Source of the DNA: Propionibacterium cyclohexanicum | GTDB lineage: Bacteria > Actinomycetota > Actinomycetes > Propionibacteriales > Propionibacteriaceae | DNA length: 64,000 nt | Reading direction: 5' to 3' | NCBI RefSeq assembly: GCF_900111365.1 | Contig: NZ_FOGZ01000016.1 | Location: forward strand, 1-64,000 | Part shown: piece after piece, positions 1 through 8,841 of the stretch | Numbering within the stretch: the first letter of the stretch is position 1 | Layout: the number at the start of each line of letters is the position of its first letter | The notes under the pieces: generated by a model | The model's database searches: none | Seen by the model: only the letters and a program-made list of their open reading frames with translations | What the model was told of the DNA's origin: nothing | Made by a program: the position numbers and the translations under genes

Positions 1-89
1 CCCTCGGCTTCCGCAACCTCACCAACTACATCGCCCGCAGCCTGCTCGAGACCGGCGGCTTCAGACCCCACCTACACCCTCATCTGTGA
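1..89 (+). mobile_element. C-terminal end of a transposase (ISL3-like), cut by window edge
   Basis: Frame 3 is open from the window edge to a TGA at 87-89. The 28 visible residues include LGFRNLTNYIARSLLETGG and end in HPHL. The pattern RNxxNYxxRxLL resembles the tail of ISL3-type transposases. The reading overlaps the 3' end of the truncated bglG-like gene on the other strand, as expected at an insertion junction. The family is inferred from a short tail only; no terminal inverted repeat can be defined because the element lies mostly outside the window. Confidence 0.5.
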
Positions 90-344
90 AGAGCCCGATT
101 CGGCGGCGAGATGGGCGATCTTCACAGCGAGCCGGATGTGCTCGTAGGGCAACTCGGCCATGAGGGCGGCAACCCGCTCGGTGTCCTCGTTCTGCGGGAG
201 GAAACGTCGCGAGACCCGCGCGGGATCGATCTCGTCCCCAGCGTGGGCCTGGAAACCCAGTCCGCGGCCCAGCGCCACCACATCGCGGCCGTCCTCGTCG
301 CGGGCGAGCAAGACATTGTTGTTGAATACCTGGATTATGCGCAT
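72..344 (-). pseudogene. Truncated BglG/LicT-family transcription antiterminator
   Basis: From the Met at 344 the product starts MRIIQVFNNN, the hallmark of the CAT RNA-binding domain of BglG/LicT/SacY antiterminators, and carries the expected NNVLLA and GLGF motifs within about 55 residues. The start of PRD1 follows, but the frame stops after 90 residues, against about 280 in the family, so most of PRD1 and all of PRD2 are missing. The break coincides with the transposase tail on the opposite strand. The gene lies 128 bp downstream of the PTS gene bglF on the same strand, and bglF carries a matching RNA target in its leader. A free CAT domain can bind RNA in vitro in known family members, so partial or constitutive activity is possible but unproven. 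An upstream Met (about 24 residues earlier in the open frame) is a less likely start. Confidence 0.7.
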
Positions 345-471
345 GGGCCTGGTTCTCGGCTGGTGGGCCTCCATCATCGTCCATGACCTGTGAGTGGTGT
401 GCATCGCGGGTCGACGACAACTGCCGCCGACCCGCGATGCGGGCACCGTAACCCCGGGCCAGTTGATGGGT

Positions 472-2445
472 TCAGCCGACCATCATTGCCGGTGTGGAGG
501 TGTCCGCCGACTCACTCGCCACGACCTGGACGGTGGGCAGCTTCTTCGCGTTCGTCACGACGACCATGGTGGTCGTGTCATAGCCGGCCTGCGCGATCGC
601 CGCGAGATCGGCCTCCACAAGCACATCGCCTCGGTGCACCGCCTGGCCCATCTCCACGCGACGGGTGAAGTGGCGTCCGTTGAGCTCAACGGTGCCCAGG
701 CCGATGTGGATGAGTAGCTCGATGCCGTTGTTGGACCGCAGGCCGATGGCGTGGGAGCTGGCCGGCGCGACGATGACAGTGGCATCGAAGGGTGCCCGGA
801 AGACGCCCTCGCTCGGCTGGATGGCGAATCCCGGACCGAGCGCCCCAGAGCTGAACACCTTGTCGGGCACCTCTTCGAGTGGCACCCGGCGCCCTGGTGC
901 CGGGCTCGTGATATCGAAACCGTCGAAGCCCGGGCCCGCTGCCGGTGCGGACGAGGTGGCGGTGGCGCCAGCGGTGGCCTGCCCTGCCGGTGTGTTCGCC
1001 GGTTCATTGGCCGGCGAGGTGGCTGCGGTTTCGCCGGGGGCCGTGGTTTCGCCGGGGATCGCATCCTTGAAACCGAGCGTGAGGGTGAGCACCAGGGCCA
1101 GCGCGAAGCCCACCGCTGTGCCGATCATCTCTACAGGGAAACTGCCGACGCCCACATAGGTGGGGATCGTCAATCCGCCGGGCAGGGCGAAGGTGGTGGT
1201 GCCGCCGTGGCCGGCGGCCGCGATGGCACCACCCACGCTGCCTCCAATGACGCCGTAGATGAAGGGCTTCTTGAGAGGCAGGGTGACACCGTAGATCGCA
1301 GGCTCGGTGATCCCGGCGAGCAGGCCGGTGATCGTGGCGGGGCCGGCCAGTTCCTTGGTGCGCTTGTTCTTCGTGCGCCAGAAGACACCGAGCGTTGCGC
1401 CGCACATCGCGAAGACAGCGGGCAGCAGGGGAGCCGACAGGTGGCTGAAGCCGTGCACGGCCATGTCGTTGATGATGACCGGCCACACCCCCCAGTGGAT
1501 CCCGAAGACCACGAGCGGCTGCCACGCCGCCCCGAGGATCAGGCCGCCGACCACCGGCGCCTTGCCCCACAGCCACTCCAGGCCGCCGGCGAGGCCATTG
1601 GCCAGCCAGTTCGAGACCGGCCCGATGGTGAGCAGGACGAGCGGAACCATGATGAGCACGACGAGCAGTGGCGTGGTGAAGTTGCGGATATTGCTCGGCA
1701 GGTATTTGTTGAGCAAATGCTCCAGCTTGCTCGCCACATAGATTGCCAGGATCACCGGCAGCACCGAGTAGGTGTAGTTCGTGGCCGCCATCGGAATTCC
1801 GAAGAAGTGCACGGACTTCGCGCTGGCCAGGGCGACGATGCTCGGGTACACGAGGGCGCAGCCAATGGCTATCGCCAGGTACTGGTTCATCTTGAAGCGC
1901 TTGGCGCTGGTCGCTGCCAGGAAGACCGGCAGGAAGTACAAGACGCAATCGGAGGCGGCGTGCAGGATCGAGTAGGTCTGCCCGTTCTTGTCGAGCAGGC
2001 CGAGGCTGGTGAAGATGAGCAGGATCGCTGCGAGCAGCCCGGTGCCGGACAGCACCCAGATCACCGGCAGGAAGATCGACGAGATCATCTCGATGAAGCG
2101 GGCAACCGGCCCCTTCTTCCCGGTGCCCTCGTCCGATGCGGTCTCGCCGTCCGATCCGATGGGCTGCTCGCGTCCGTCGGCGGATCCTTGACCGCCCGAG
2201 AGCCTCGGCGCGATGGCCTCATAGGCGAAGGCGACATCATTGCCGATCACCACCTGGTACTGGCCGCCCGAGTTCACCGTGGTGATGACCTTGGGAACCG
2301 TCCGTAGGGCCTCCTGGTTGACGGCCGAGTCGTCCTTCAGCTGGAAGCGCAAGCGGGTAGCGCAGTGCGTGAGCCGCGCGACGTTTTCCGGGCCGCCGAC
2401 GTCGTCGAGTATTTCAGAGCCGATGCTCTGCCAATTGTCTGCCAT
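472..2445 (-). CDS. bglF: PTS beta-glucoside-type enzyme IIBCA
   Basis: This membrane permease takes up and phosphorylates a beta-glucoside or related sugar using phosphate from HPr. The 657 residues are ordered IIB-IIC-IIA. IIB has the GGPENVARLTHCATRLRF site with phospho-Cys28. A multi-span IIC fills about residues 115-460. After an Ala/Pro/Thr linker, IIA (about 525-657) carries the SHAIGLRS and LLIHIGLGTVEL histidine motifs. The start at 2445 is chosen because GGGAGGAC lies just upstream; a Met 12 codons earlier falls inside the leader terminator. The preceding leader holds a ribonucleic antiterminator and terminator, so expression should need a LicT-type protein. Substrate specificity (aryl-beta-glucoside, trehalose or sucrose) cannot be decided from motifs. 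Confidence 0.9.
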   Translation of the reverse strand: MADNWQSIGSEILDDVGGPENVARLTHCATRLRFQLKDDSAVNQEALRTVPKVITTVNSGGQYQVVIGNDVAFAYEAIAPRLSGGQGSADGREQPIGSDGETASDEGTGKKGPVARFIEMISSIFLPVIWVLSGTGLLAAILLIFTSLGLLDKNGQTYSILHAASDCVLYFLPVFLAATSAKRFKMNQYLAIAIGCALVYPSIVALASAKSVHFFGIPMAATNYTYSVLPVILAIYVASKLEHLLNKYLPSNIRNFTTPLLVVLIMVPLVLLTIGPVSNWLANGLAGGLEWLWGKAPVVGGLILGAAWQPLVVFGIHWGVWPVIINDMAVHGFSHLSAPLLPAVFAMCGATLGVFWRTKNKRTKELAGPATITGLLAGITEPAIYGVTLPLKKPFIYGVIGGSVGGAIAAAGHGGTTTFALPGGLTIPTYVGVGSFPVEMIGTAVGFALALVLTLTLGFKDAIPGETTAPGETAATSPANEPANTPAGQATAGATATSSAPAAGPGFDGFDITSPAPGRRVPLEEVPDKVFSSGALGPGFAIQPSEGVFRAPFDATVIVAPASSHAIGLRSNNGIELLIHIGLGTVELNGRHFTRRVEMGQAVHRGDVLVEADLAAIAQAGYDTTTMVVVTNAKKLPTVQVVASESADTSTPAMMVG

Positions 2446-2479
2446 CTGTCCTCCCTGACATTCGTCGGCCAGAGGGCAC

Positions 2480-2526
2480 AAAAAAAGACCCGGGCAGCGT
2501 ACTGGACAGTACGTGCACCGAGTCTT
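2480..2526 (-). terminator. Leader terminator of bglF (conditional)
   Basis: Read on the minus strand, AAGACTCGG pairs with CCGGGTCTT around a perfect inner stem CGTACTG/CAGTACG, and the hairpin is followed by an uninterrupted run of T. This is a textbook intrinsic terminator 35 nt ahead of the bglF start. Its 5' arm overlaps the RAT-like element, the arrangement used for LicT/BglG antitermination. Confidence 0.85.
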
Positions 2527-2568
2527 GCTCCCTGCTGCTCCAGCGGCGGCGCTGCAGGGATGACAACC
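2520..2568 (-). promoter_or_regulatory. RAT-like ribonucleic antiterminator in the bglF leader
   Basis: On the minus strand the element reads GGTTGTCATCCCTGC, an 18-nt GC-rich loop, then GCAGGGAGCAAGACT. The arms CCCTGC/GCAGGG pair, and the asymmetric flanks (GGTTGT at 5', AGCAAGACT at 3') resemble the RAT consensus of CAT-domain proteins. The 3' part is also the first arm of the terminator, so folding of one excludes the other. Confidence 0.7.
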
Positions 2569-2685
2569 TCATGACCGATGGCCTTGCGGGCCTCGGTGCA
2601 GACCATAGCACGATCTGAGCGGGCCACTGCCTTCGCGCTCCACGAGATCTGGGGTGAGCGAAATCTGCGGCGATCATGGGTCACC

Positions 2686-2691
2686 TAAGCT
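2686..2691 (+). promoter_or_regulatory. Extended -10 of a leaderless promoter for fprA
   Basis: TAAGCT lies 6 nt before the GTG start of fprA, which puts transcription initiation at or next to the start codon. There is no Shine-Dalgarno sequence. The same layout recurs at seven other genes in this window. Confidence 0.6.
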
Positions 2692-2697
2692 GAGATC

Positions 2698-4053
2698 GTG
2701 ATCACCCCAGGTCAGGATGCGGTTTCCCGCGCAGGGGCGCGGCCCCTTACTGTCGCGATCGTGGGCTCGGGGCCCGCCGGGATGCACTGCGCCGTGCAGT
2801 TGCTGGGGGAGTTCGCGCAGATTCACATCGATGTCTTCGAGCAGCGTTCGGTGCCCTATGGGCTGGTGCGGCACGGCACCGCGCCCGATCATGTCGAGGG
2901 CGAGATGCTGGCGCAGCGATTCGAGGAGATCACCGGAGATCCGCGACTTCGTCTGCTGGCCGGAGTGAAGGTCGGGAGCGACATCACCAGGGCCGAGCTG
3001 ACGGCGCACTATGACGCGGTGGTCTGGGCAGTAGGGGCATCCGAGCCGAGGCATCTGGGAATCCCGGGGGAGCAGCTGCCAGGCGTGTGCACCGCCGATG
3101 ACTTCTTCGGCTGGTACACCGGCCTGGCAGGTGCCCCGCAGTTCTCGCTGGCCGGGGTACGTGAGGTGGTCGTGGTCGGTTTCGGCGACGTGGGGCAGGA
3201 CGTGGCGCGGATCCTCCTCAAGCCGGCGCAGTCCTTCACCGCCACGCACATGCCCCCGCAGGTGCTCGCCGAGCTCGCGGCTCACCGGGTGCGTCGCGTG
3301 AGCGTGCTCAACCGCTCGGGTGCGGCGCGGCTGAAGCTCAAGCCCAGAGTGCTGCGCGAGCTCGTCTCGCTGCCCAATGTGGCCGTCGAACTGGAGCCGC
3401 CCCAGCTGGGCCCGCTTCCCGATGACGTGGACCGCAAGACTCGCGACTCGGTGCTGGCACTCGAGGAAGCCGCTCGGCATCCCACTGCAGATCCGAGCGG
3501 CCATCTGCACATCGCGCTGTCCCGGCGCCCAGTGGCAATCCTGGGGAACGAGCGGGCTGAGGCGGTGCGAGTCGAGTCGACGGACGCGCGCGGCGACGGC
3601 TCGGGAGTGCGCGAGTATGCTGCCCAGCTCGTGGTGACGGCGGTGGGCGACGACGTGGCGCACGTGCCCGACCTGCCCTGGGATCCGGCCACCAGAACGA
3701 TCCCCAGCCGAGAGACCCGACTCATCGACGACAACGGCGTGGTGCAGGTGGGTGAATACGTCACCGGCTGGGCCGCGCGCGGCAATGTCGCCGGCTTTGG
3801 GTCCACCAGGCGCGATGCCGCACAGGTGAGTGCCGCGCTGGACGGCGACCATCGGGGCGGGCTGCTCGGTGCGCCGCAACCGGGCCCCGAGCACGTCGAT
3901 GCACTGCTGGCTCGCCGCGGCGTCTCGCCCATCGGCTGGGAGGGCTGGCATCGGCTGACCGCTCTCGAGGCGGTGCGGGGCACCGAGATCGGGCGTCCCA
4001 GCGCCAGGATCGTCGACCCCGAGGAGCAGGACGCCGTCGTCCGCGGAAGCTGA
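2698..4053 (+). CDS. fprA: Ferredoxin/flavodoxin-NADP+ reductase, FprA type
   Basis: This FAD enzyme moves electrons between NADPH and ferredoxin or flavodoxin in the cytoplasm. The 451 residues match the adrenodoxin-reductase-like FprA of mycobacteria in length. The FAD Rossmann motif VGSGPAGMHCAVQL lies at about residues 22-35, VPYGLVRHGTAPDH follows at about 57-70, and an NADP-binding VVGFGDVGQDVARIL lies at about 158-172. The conserved GNVAGFGSTRRDA segment near 362-374 fits the C-terminal FAD contact. Translation starts at GTG without a Shine-Dalgarno, consistent with a leaderless message. It is monocistronic here. In this organism it could supply reduced ferredoxin to radical SAM or other redox enzymes, which is inference. 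Confidence 0.88.
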   Translation: MITPGQDAVSRAGARPLTVAIVGSGPAGMHCAVQLLGEFAQIHIDVFEQRSVPYGLVRHGTAPDHVEGEMLAQRFEEITGDPRLRLLAGVKVGSDITRAELTAHYDAVVWAVGASEPRHLGIPGEQLPGVCTADDFFGWYTGLAGAPQFSLAGVREVVVVGFGDVGQDVARILLKPAQSFTATHMPPQVLAELAAHRVRRVSVLNRSGAARLKLKPRVLRELVSLPNVAVELEPPQLGPLPDDVDRKTRDSVLALEEAARHPTADPSGHLHIALSRRPVAILGNERAEAVRVESTDARGDGSGVREYAAQLVVTAVGDDVAHVPDLPWDPATRTIPSRETRLIDDNGVVQVGEYVTGWAARGNVAGFGSTRRDAAQVSAALDGDHRGGLLGAPQPGPEHVDALLARRGVSPIGWEGWHRLTALEAVRGTEIGRPSARIVDPEEQDAVVRGS

Positions 4054-4122
4054 GGAGGCCTTGGCACGGCGGCGCGGGGGTGGACAACTGCGTTCCCTGC
4101 CTCGAAATCTTGGGGCCTCGAA

Positions 4123-4225
4123 ATAGTGGCTCGCGGTCGCGGCTGGTGACTGTCGGTCCTATAGTGGCTCGCGGTCGCGGCCCTCAATCGATCGCCGCTG
4201 GTCGGGTGCGGCTGGTGACTGTCGG
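4123..4225 (+). repeat. Two interleaved pairs of short direct repeats
   Basis: The 20-mer ATAGTGGCTCGCGGTCGCGG occurs at 4123-4142 and 4161-4180, and the 18-mer GCGGCTGGTGACTGTCGG at 4139-4156 and 4208-4225. They fill the gap between fprA and the MFS gene. No coding sequence is apparent. They resemble the other tandem duplications found after genes in this window. Confidence 0.8.
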
Positions 4226-4250
4226 CCTTTGATATGAGAAATGAGGCACT

Positions 4251-5600
4251 ATGAGGATGCGGCTCTGGCATGGGAGCTCCAGAAATGGCTCGGTGAACGC
4301 CGTTGAGCGTGCGGTGGCGAGGTTGCGTACGGCGGGCTTCATCGCAGCGCTGGGCAATGGCCTCACCGGTGTGGTGCTGTCGGTGACGCTTTCTCAGGCG
4401 CTGCCTGCGTCTGCTGTGGCGGGGTCACTCGGTGCGCTGAGCGTGGGAATGTTGATCTCATTTGCGGCGGGTGGCAAGCATGCCGACATGAGTGATCGCG
4501 TGTCATCGATGGTGCACAGCGATTGGGTGCGTGCCGGGATGAACCTCCTCATCGTCGCCGGGGTCCTCGTGGCAGGACCAGCCGGTATCGCTCTCGCGGT
4601 GGCGGGATGTCTGGGTAACGGGCTCATGGCTGGGTTCTTTCGTCCCGCGCAATCGTCTTTGTGGGCATCGATTGTCCCCCGCAATCGGCTCAGCGCAACA
4701 CTCGCCACGAACTCATTCGTGAATCGGCTCGGGCTTGCTGCCGGAGGTGCTCTCGGAGGGGTTCTGCTCGCAGTTCGGCAGAACGTGCTCGGCTTGGCGA
4801 TCGACGCGGGAACGTTTATCGCGACTGCCGTCATTGTGCATGCTCTTCGAGATCCCCGCAAAGCGGCAGCGAATCGCTCGGAAGAACCTCAGGCAGAAGC
4901 CGTTGCGAGGACATGGTCACGAGTTGTCGAAAGGCTACGCGTGGACCGCGACTGGGCCGACATCCTGGCTCTTACGCGGAAGTCCACGTGGATGCGGCTG
5001 TGGTTCATATGCAACCTCAATATGTCGTGGGCGGCGGGGCTGACATCGGTCGTCGTGCCGGTGGTCCTTGTGCGCCAATACTCGGATGGGGAAATAGGAT
5101 TATTTCAGTCCATCTCGGTGATCGCGCTGCTCGCCGGGTCTCTCATCGCCCTGCTTGTACGGCGAATCCCGGGGGCGGGCGTCTTTGACGCATGGAGCAG
5201 TGTGGGCAGTGCGCTCTCGTATCTGGCTGTGGGCTTGGGGGCCAGGGCTGGTCTTGCCTCTGCTGTGCGCTTCACGAGCTATTTCTCCCAGTCGGTTGCC
5301 TCGCCGCGGCTGGGGGCCTATGTGGCGGAGCAGTTCCCAGAGCGCGAACGCGGCCGGATCTATGCCGCCCAGCAAGGTGTGAGCGGAGTGCTCGCGCCCG
5401 TGGGAATGCTCGCCGGCGGTGTGCTCCTCACGTGGAGCGATCCGCAAGGGGTTCTCGTCATATCTTCAGGCCTGTGCGTGCTGTTCGGTCTCATTCCCCT
5501 CGTGAATCCCGCTTACTGGGATCTCAAGGTCACCCAGGCCGCCACGCTTACCGAACGACACAGTGTGCCGCAGATGAATGAGCCGAAGAGCTCGGCCTGA
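4251..5600 (+). CDS. MFS transporter, probable drug/metabolite exporter
   Basis: This 449-residue protein has about 12 hydrophobic segments and the general layout of a major facilitator. The first helix begins near residue 26 (TAGFIAALGNGLTGVVLSV), with an FRPAQSS segment near residue 129 and a second bundle after a cytoplasmic loop at about 205-250. It resembles the MFS exporters found next to resistance or peptide genes, but no substrate can be read from the sequence. The ATG at 4251 is used; a GTG about 14 codons later is possible because Shine-Dalgarno signals are weak at both. The codon use is somewhat richer in A/T than its neighbours and the upstream gap is repetitive, which may indicate later acquisition. 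Confidence 0.75.
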   Translation: MRMRLWHGSSRNGSVNAVERAVARLRTAGFIAALGNGLTGVVLSVTLSQALPASAVAGSLGALSVGMLISFAAGGKHADMSDRVSSMVHSDWVRAGMNLLIVAGVLVAGPAGIALAVAGCLGNGLMAGFFRPAQSSLWASIVPRNRLSATLATNSFVNRLGLAAGGALGGVLLAVRQNVLGLAIDAGTFIATAVIVHALRDPRKAAANRSEEPQAEAVARTWSRVVERLRVDRDWADILALTRKSTWMRLWFICNLNMSWAAGLTSVVVPVVLVRQYSDGEIGLFQSISVIALLAGSLIALLVRRIPGAGVFDAWSSVGSALSYLAVGLGARAGLASAVRFTSYFSQSVASPRLGAYVAEQFPERERGRIYAAQQGVSGVLAPVGMLAGGVLLTWSDPQGVLVISSGLCVLFGLIPLVNPAYWDLKVTQAATLTERHSVPQMNEPKSSA

Positions 5601-5651
5601 TCCTCCACGGTCCGGGCCGGGATGGACCCGCGCGGCTCCTGGTGGGAGGAG

Positions 5652-5669
5652 CGGGCCGGGCCCGGCCCG
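5652..5669. terminator. Perfect GC palindrome between convergent genes
   Basis: CGGGCCGGG is followed directly by CCCGGCCCG, a perfect 18-bp palindrome between the stops of the MFS gene and ino1. It has no T-run on either side. It probably acts as a bidirectional terminator or barrier, like three similar palindromes at other convergent junctions in the window. Confidence 0.5.
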
Positions 5670-5679
5670 AACACCCGGA

Positions 5680-6759
5680 TCAGCGCTCCACTTCACCTGC
5701 GATGAAGGCCTGCACCGAAGCCAGTGCCTCGTCGTCCGGGCGCTGCTCCAGCGGCGACTTCATGAAATAGCTCGATGCGCTGAGCAAGGGGCCGGCGATC
5801 TTGCGATCCAGTCCGATCTTGGCCGCACGGATCGCGTCGATGACCACGCCGGCCGAGTTGGGGGAGTCCCAGACCTCGAGCTTGTACTCGATGCTCACCG
5901 GCACGTCGCCGAAATTGCGTCCCTCGAGGCGCACGAAGGCGAACTTGCGGTCGTCGAGCCATGGCACGTAGTCGCTCGGACCAACGTGGATGTCGTGGGG
6001 GTCGATCTGCTGGTGGATATTGCTCGTGACTGCCTGGGTCTTGGAGATCTTCTTCGACTCGAGCCGGTCGCGTTGCAGCATGTTCTTGAAGTCCATGTTG
6101 CCGCCCACATTGAGCTGATAGGTGCGGTCCATCGGAATACCACGATCCTCGAACAGCTTCGCCAGCACGCGATGGGTGATGGTCGCCCCGATCTGGCTCT
6201 TGATGTCGTCGCCGACGATCGGCACGCCCGCCTTCGTGAACTTCTCGGCCCACTGGGGATTCGAGGCGATGAACACCGGCATGCAGTTCACCATGGCCAC
6301 TCCAGCATCCAGCGCGCACTGGGCGTAGAACTTGGCGGCCTTCTCCGAGCCCACCGGAAGATAGCTGACAAGCACGTCGACCTTGTTGTCGCGCAGGACC
6401 TGCACGACATCGACCGGTGTCTGGGCGGACTCGGTGATTGTGTCGCGGTAGTAGTCGCCCAGCCCGTCGAGGGTGTGCCCGCGCTGCACGGTGACACCCG
6501 TGGGGGCGACCTCGCTGAACTTGATCGTATTGTTCTGGCCGGCCCAGATGGCGTCGGCGAGATCGAGCCCGACCTTGTCCTGGTCGACATCGAAGGCCGC
6601 AACGAACTCCACGTCACTGATGTGGTAGTCCCCGAACTGAACGTGCATGAGGCCAGGGACGGTGTCGCCCGGCTTGGCGTCGTGATAATAGGTGATGCCC
6701 TGCACCAGTGAGCAGGCGCAGTTCCCGACGCCGACAATGGCAACGCGGATCGGTTTCAT
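5680..6759 (-). CDS. ino1: Inositol-1-phosphate (1L-myo-inositol-3-phosphate) synthase
   Basis: This NAD-dependent enzyme turns glucose 6-phosphate into myo-inositol phosphate, the first step toward phosphatidylinositol and mycothiol in actinobacteria. The 359-residue protein begins [20 protein letters not shown], the Rossmann motif of the short bacterial Ino1 family. It retains the conserved [25 protein letters not shown] and [12 protein letters not shown] stretches. It lies 16 bp downstream of a padR regulator on the same strand, the same pair as in Mycobacterium tuberculosis (padR next to ino1), so the two are probably cotranscribed. Confidence 0.93.
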   Translation of the reverse strand: MKPIRVAIVGVGNCACSLVQGITYYHDAKPGDTVPGLMHVQFGDYHISDVEFVAAFDVDQDKVGLDLADAIWAGQNNTIKFSEVAPTGVTVQRGHTLDGLGDYYRDTITESAQTPVDVVQVLRDNKVDVLVSYLPVGSEKAAKFYAQCALDAGVAMVNCMPVFIASNPQWAEKFTKAGVPIVGDDIKSQIGATITHRVLAKLFEDRGIPMDRTYQLNVGGNMDFKNMLQRDRLESKKISKTQAVTSNIHQQIDPHDIHVGPSDYVPWLDDRKFAFVRLEGRNFGDVPVSIEYKLEVWDSPNSAGVVIDAIRAAKIGLDRKIAGPLLSASSYFMKSPLEQRPDDEALASVQAFIAGEVER

Positions 6760-6775
6760 GAGGTTTCTCCATCTC

Positions 6776-7321
6776 TCATATCCGGCGGTGGCTTTCTGAT
6801 TCGATGAGGTGCTCGAGCCAGTTGAGTTCGCGCTCGACGTTGTCCAGACCGTGCTTCACCAGTTCGCGCGTGTAGTCGTCGAGATCGGTGCCGGTCTCGT
6901 CGAGCTGATGGCGCAGTTTCACCAGGGCCTCCGCAGTATGGGTGCGGCGGTTTTCCAGGATCCGCAGCCGGGTATCCGCATCGGTCGACCCGAACAGGGC
7001 GAAACGGACATCGAAATCCGTTTCGTTCCAGGCCTCGGTGTCCTCGGTGCGCAGCCATTCGTGCAGGTAGTCCCGTCCTGCGTGGGTGAGAGCGTAGACC
7101 GTCCTCTTCCGCGCCCCGGTGGCCGGCCGCTCCGGTGCCTGGGCGTGGATGAGACCGCGCAGGGTGAGAGCCTTCAGCGCTGGGTAGAGCGAGCCATAGG
7201 ACAGCGATCGGAAGGGTCCGAGCATGACTGCGAGGTGCTTGCCCAACTCGTATCCGTGCACGGGACCGGCCTCGAGCCGGCCGAGGATGGCCAGCTCAAG
7301 GGTCCGCTTGCGGACCGACAT
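6776..7321 (-). CDS. PadR-family transcriptional regulator
   Basis: The 181-residue product has the PadR winged helix at its N-terminus ([21 protein letters not shown], then [18 protein letters not shown]) and a C-terminal helical dimerisation part (residues about 95-181), as in the Vir-like PadR subgroup. The Met at 7321 is chosen because it starts the domain and follows GAGGTC at suitable spacing; longer forms in the open frame run into the control region. It is 16 bp upstream of ino1. A perfect 21-bp AT-rich palindrome lies about 145 bp upstream, a good candidate for autoregulation. The ligand is unknown. Confidence 0.88.
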   Translation of the reverse strand: MSVRKRTLELAILGRLEAGPVHGYELGKHLAVMLGPFRSLSYGSLYPALKALTLRGLIHAQAPERPATGARKRTVYALTHAGRDYLHEWLRTEDTEAWNETDFDVRFALFGSTDADTRLRILENRRTHTAEALVKLRHQLDETGTDLDDYTRELVKHGLDNVERELNWLEHLIESESHRRI

Positions 7322-7465
7322 GGTGTGACCTCGCGAGGGTGACGTGATGGACTCTCCTGACATCGCGGCGGTTGTCATCGATTGCTCGTGCCCGCAGTGT
7401 CCCGATCGGGCGCACGGCACACGAGGGTGCTGGCCCAGGCCGCCGAACTCACCTGAGCCGAGATC

Positions 7466-7486
7466 AATATATCGAGCCGATATATT
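7466..7486. promoter_or_regulatory. Perfect 21-bp palindrome, candidate PadR operator
   Basis: AATATATCG and its exact reverse complement CGATATATT flank the spacer AGC. It is the only AT-rich island in a GC-rich 293-bp gap between padR (minus) and the lipoprotein gene (plus). Its symmetry and position fit a PadR dimer site; it could control both directions. Confidence 0.6.
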
Positions 7487-7617
7487 TCGTCAAGACATCG
7501 TCCAGATAGTTCGGGGTCTCGCGCCGGTGATCCGCGCGGCGGGCGTGGCACCATGGCTGCACGGCCCGCCTGCGGGTACCGGCACCGGTCATCCGCCCAC
7601 TGAACATCTGGAGAATG

Positions 7618-8412
7618 ATGCCCAAGCTGCGCCTCGCCGCGCTCGTCTGCATCGCCGCCCTGGTCGGCCCGCTGGTCACCGGGTGCGGCGCCTCGTCGGG
7701 GACTCCCGCCCAACCCGCCGCGTCCAGCTCGGCGGTGCCCTCGGCTCTCGGCTCGGCTCACAGCTCGGCCAGCCAGACGCCCGCCATCTCTGCCTCGCAG
7801 TTGCTCGCGGGGGTGCAGAAGGCTGCTGCCGCCGCCGGCTCGGTGCACATGAGCGGCACCCGCACCGACACGAAGTCTCGCACCGTGAGCATTGAGGAGA
7901 CCGGCACCCTCGACGGCACGAACATGCACGCCAGCTCCCGCTACGCCGACGTGGTCTATGAGGTGCTCGTCGTCGACGGGGCTGGATATGTCAAGGGGAA
8001 CAAGGCCTACTGGGTCCAGGAGGGCAAGCTCAGCGACGAGCAGGCCACCCAGATCGGCGACAGATGGGTCACGGTCGATGCGGCACTGCGCGACGAGATC
8101 GTGCGGATGTCCCCTCGCCAGGTGATCCAGAACCTCTTCTCCACCCTGTCGGCCGCCGACTTCGAGGCGACGGTGAGCCGCGAGGATGCCGCCGGCATCC
8201 CGGCGTACACCGTGAGCAATGGTGGGAAGAAGACCGTCGTGGCGGCCGTGGACAGCTTGCTACCGATCCATCTCAGTACCGAGGGGATCTCGCTGAACTT
8301 CGACCGGTGGAATGCGGTGGCGCCGGTCGGGGCGCCCGCCGCTGACCAGGTGATCGACACCTCGCCCTCCCCGGCGGGGTCTCCCAGCGCCGCGTCCAGC
8401 TCAGCGCGATGA
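7618..8412 (+). CDS. Lipoprotein, LppX/LprAFG-like
   Basis: The N-terminus KLRLAALVCIAALVGPLVTGC is a lipoprotein signal peptide with a lipobox ending in Cys (VTGC). A low-complexity Ala/Ser/Pro linker follows to about residue 60. The mature domain (about 62-245) shows the pattern AAGSVHMSG near its start and a PIHLSTEG-like strand, which recalls the LppX/LprG lipid-carrier fold seen in actinobacteria; this match is by pattern only. The C-terminus is again Ser/Ala/Pro rich. ATGs at 7615 and 7618 both follow GGAGA; the second has better spacing. It is divergent from padR-ino1 across the palindrome. If it carries phosphatidylinositol-type lipids, the location beside ino1 would make sense, but that is speculation. 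Confidence 0.75.
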   Translation: MPKLRLAALVCIAALVGPLVTGCGASSGTPAQPAASSSAVPSALGSAHSSASQTPAISASQLLAGVQKAAAAAGSVHMSGTRTDTKSRTVSIEETGTLDGTNMHASSRYADVVYEVLVVDGAGYVKGNKAYWVQEGKLSDEQATQIGDRWVTVDAALRDEIVRMSPRQVIQNLFSTLSAADFEATVSREDAAGIPAYTVSNGGKKTVVAAVDSLLPIHLSTEGISLNFDRWNAVAPVGAPAADQVIDTSPSPAGSPSAASSSAR

Positions 8413-8841
8413 TCTGGATGCGCAGGCTCGCCACGCGCATCCGGGGTGTGCACAGCGGCGCGTGTCCAATGCATAGCGCTCGTCGGGTCGAATGTGGGTA
8501 CGGCGTGAGCACATGTGATTGTGAGTGAGTTTCTCCGCCAGAGGACTGCTGGAAAGCAACATAATCGGGTATGATCGATGTAAGGATCCCGGATGTCCAC
8601 GACGGACAGGCACGCGGAACGGCATACGCACCCAGCGCACTGCCCCAGGCAGCCACCCTCGCAACATCGCAGTTCGCCAGGATCCCCGAGAACCCGCTCC
8701 GCGGCTGCCGCGGGGCACGACGACCAATGGAGGTGGTCCCGTGTTTCCTCTGCCACTGGGGACAACGCTGCGGCGCGGCCGTGGCAGCGCCCGCTCAACA
8801 ACGACTTACCGACAGGATCGAGCGATCGAGGTGGATCAGGG
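8413..8841 (+). other. 429-bp gap upstream of fruK
   Basis: No convincing gene is present. A run TTGTGAGTGAG near 8519-8529 and a TATGAT at 8570-8575 could be operator and -10 of the fructose operon, which would give a leader of about 260 nt. The fruK frame stays open back to an ATG at 8593, but that extension (83 codons, rich in Arg/Pro/His) does not look like protein and is absent from 1-phosphofructokinases. No fruR regulator gene is present. Confidence 0.4.

Noticed and set aside
751-2307. 518-codon open frame on the plus strand
   Set aside because: It is the antisense of bglF; the product is rich in Arg/Gly/Asp/His with no domain, while the minus strand encodes a clear PTS permease.
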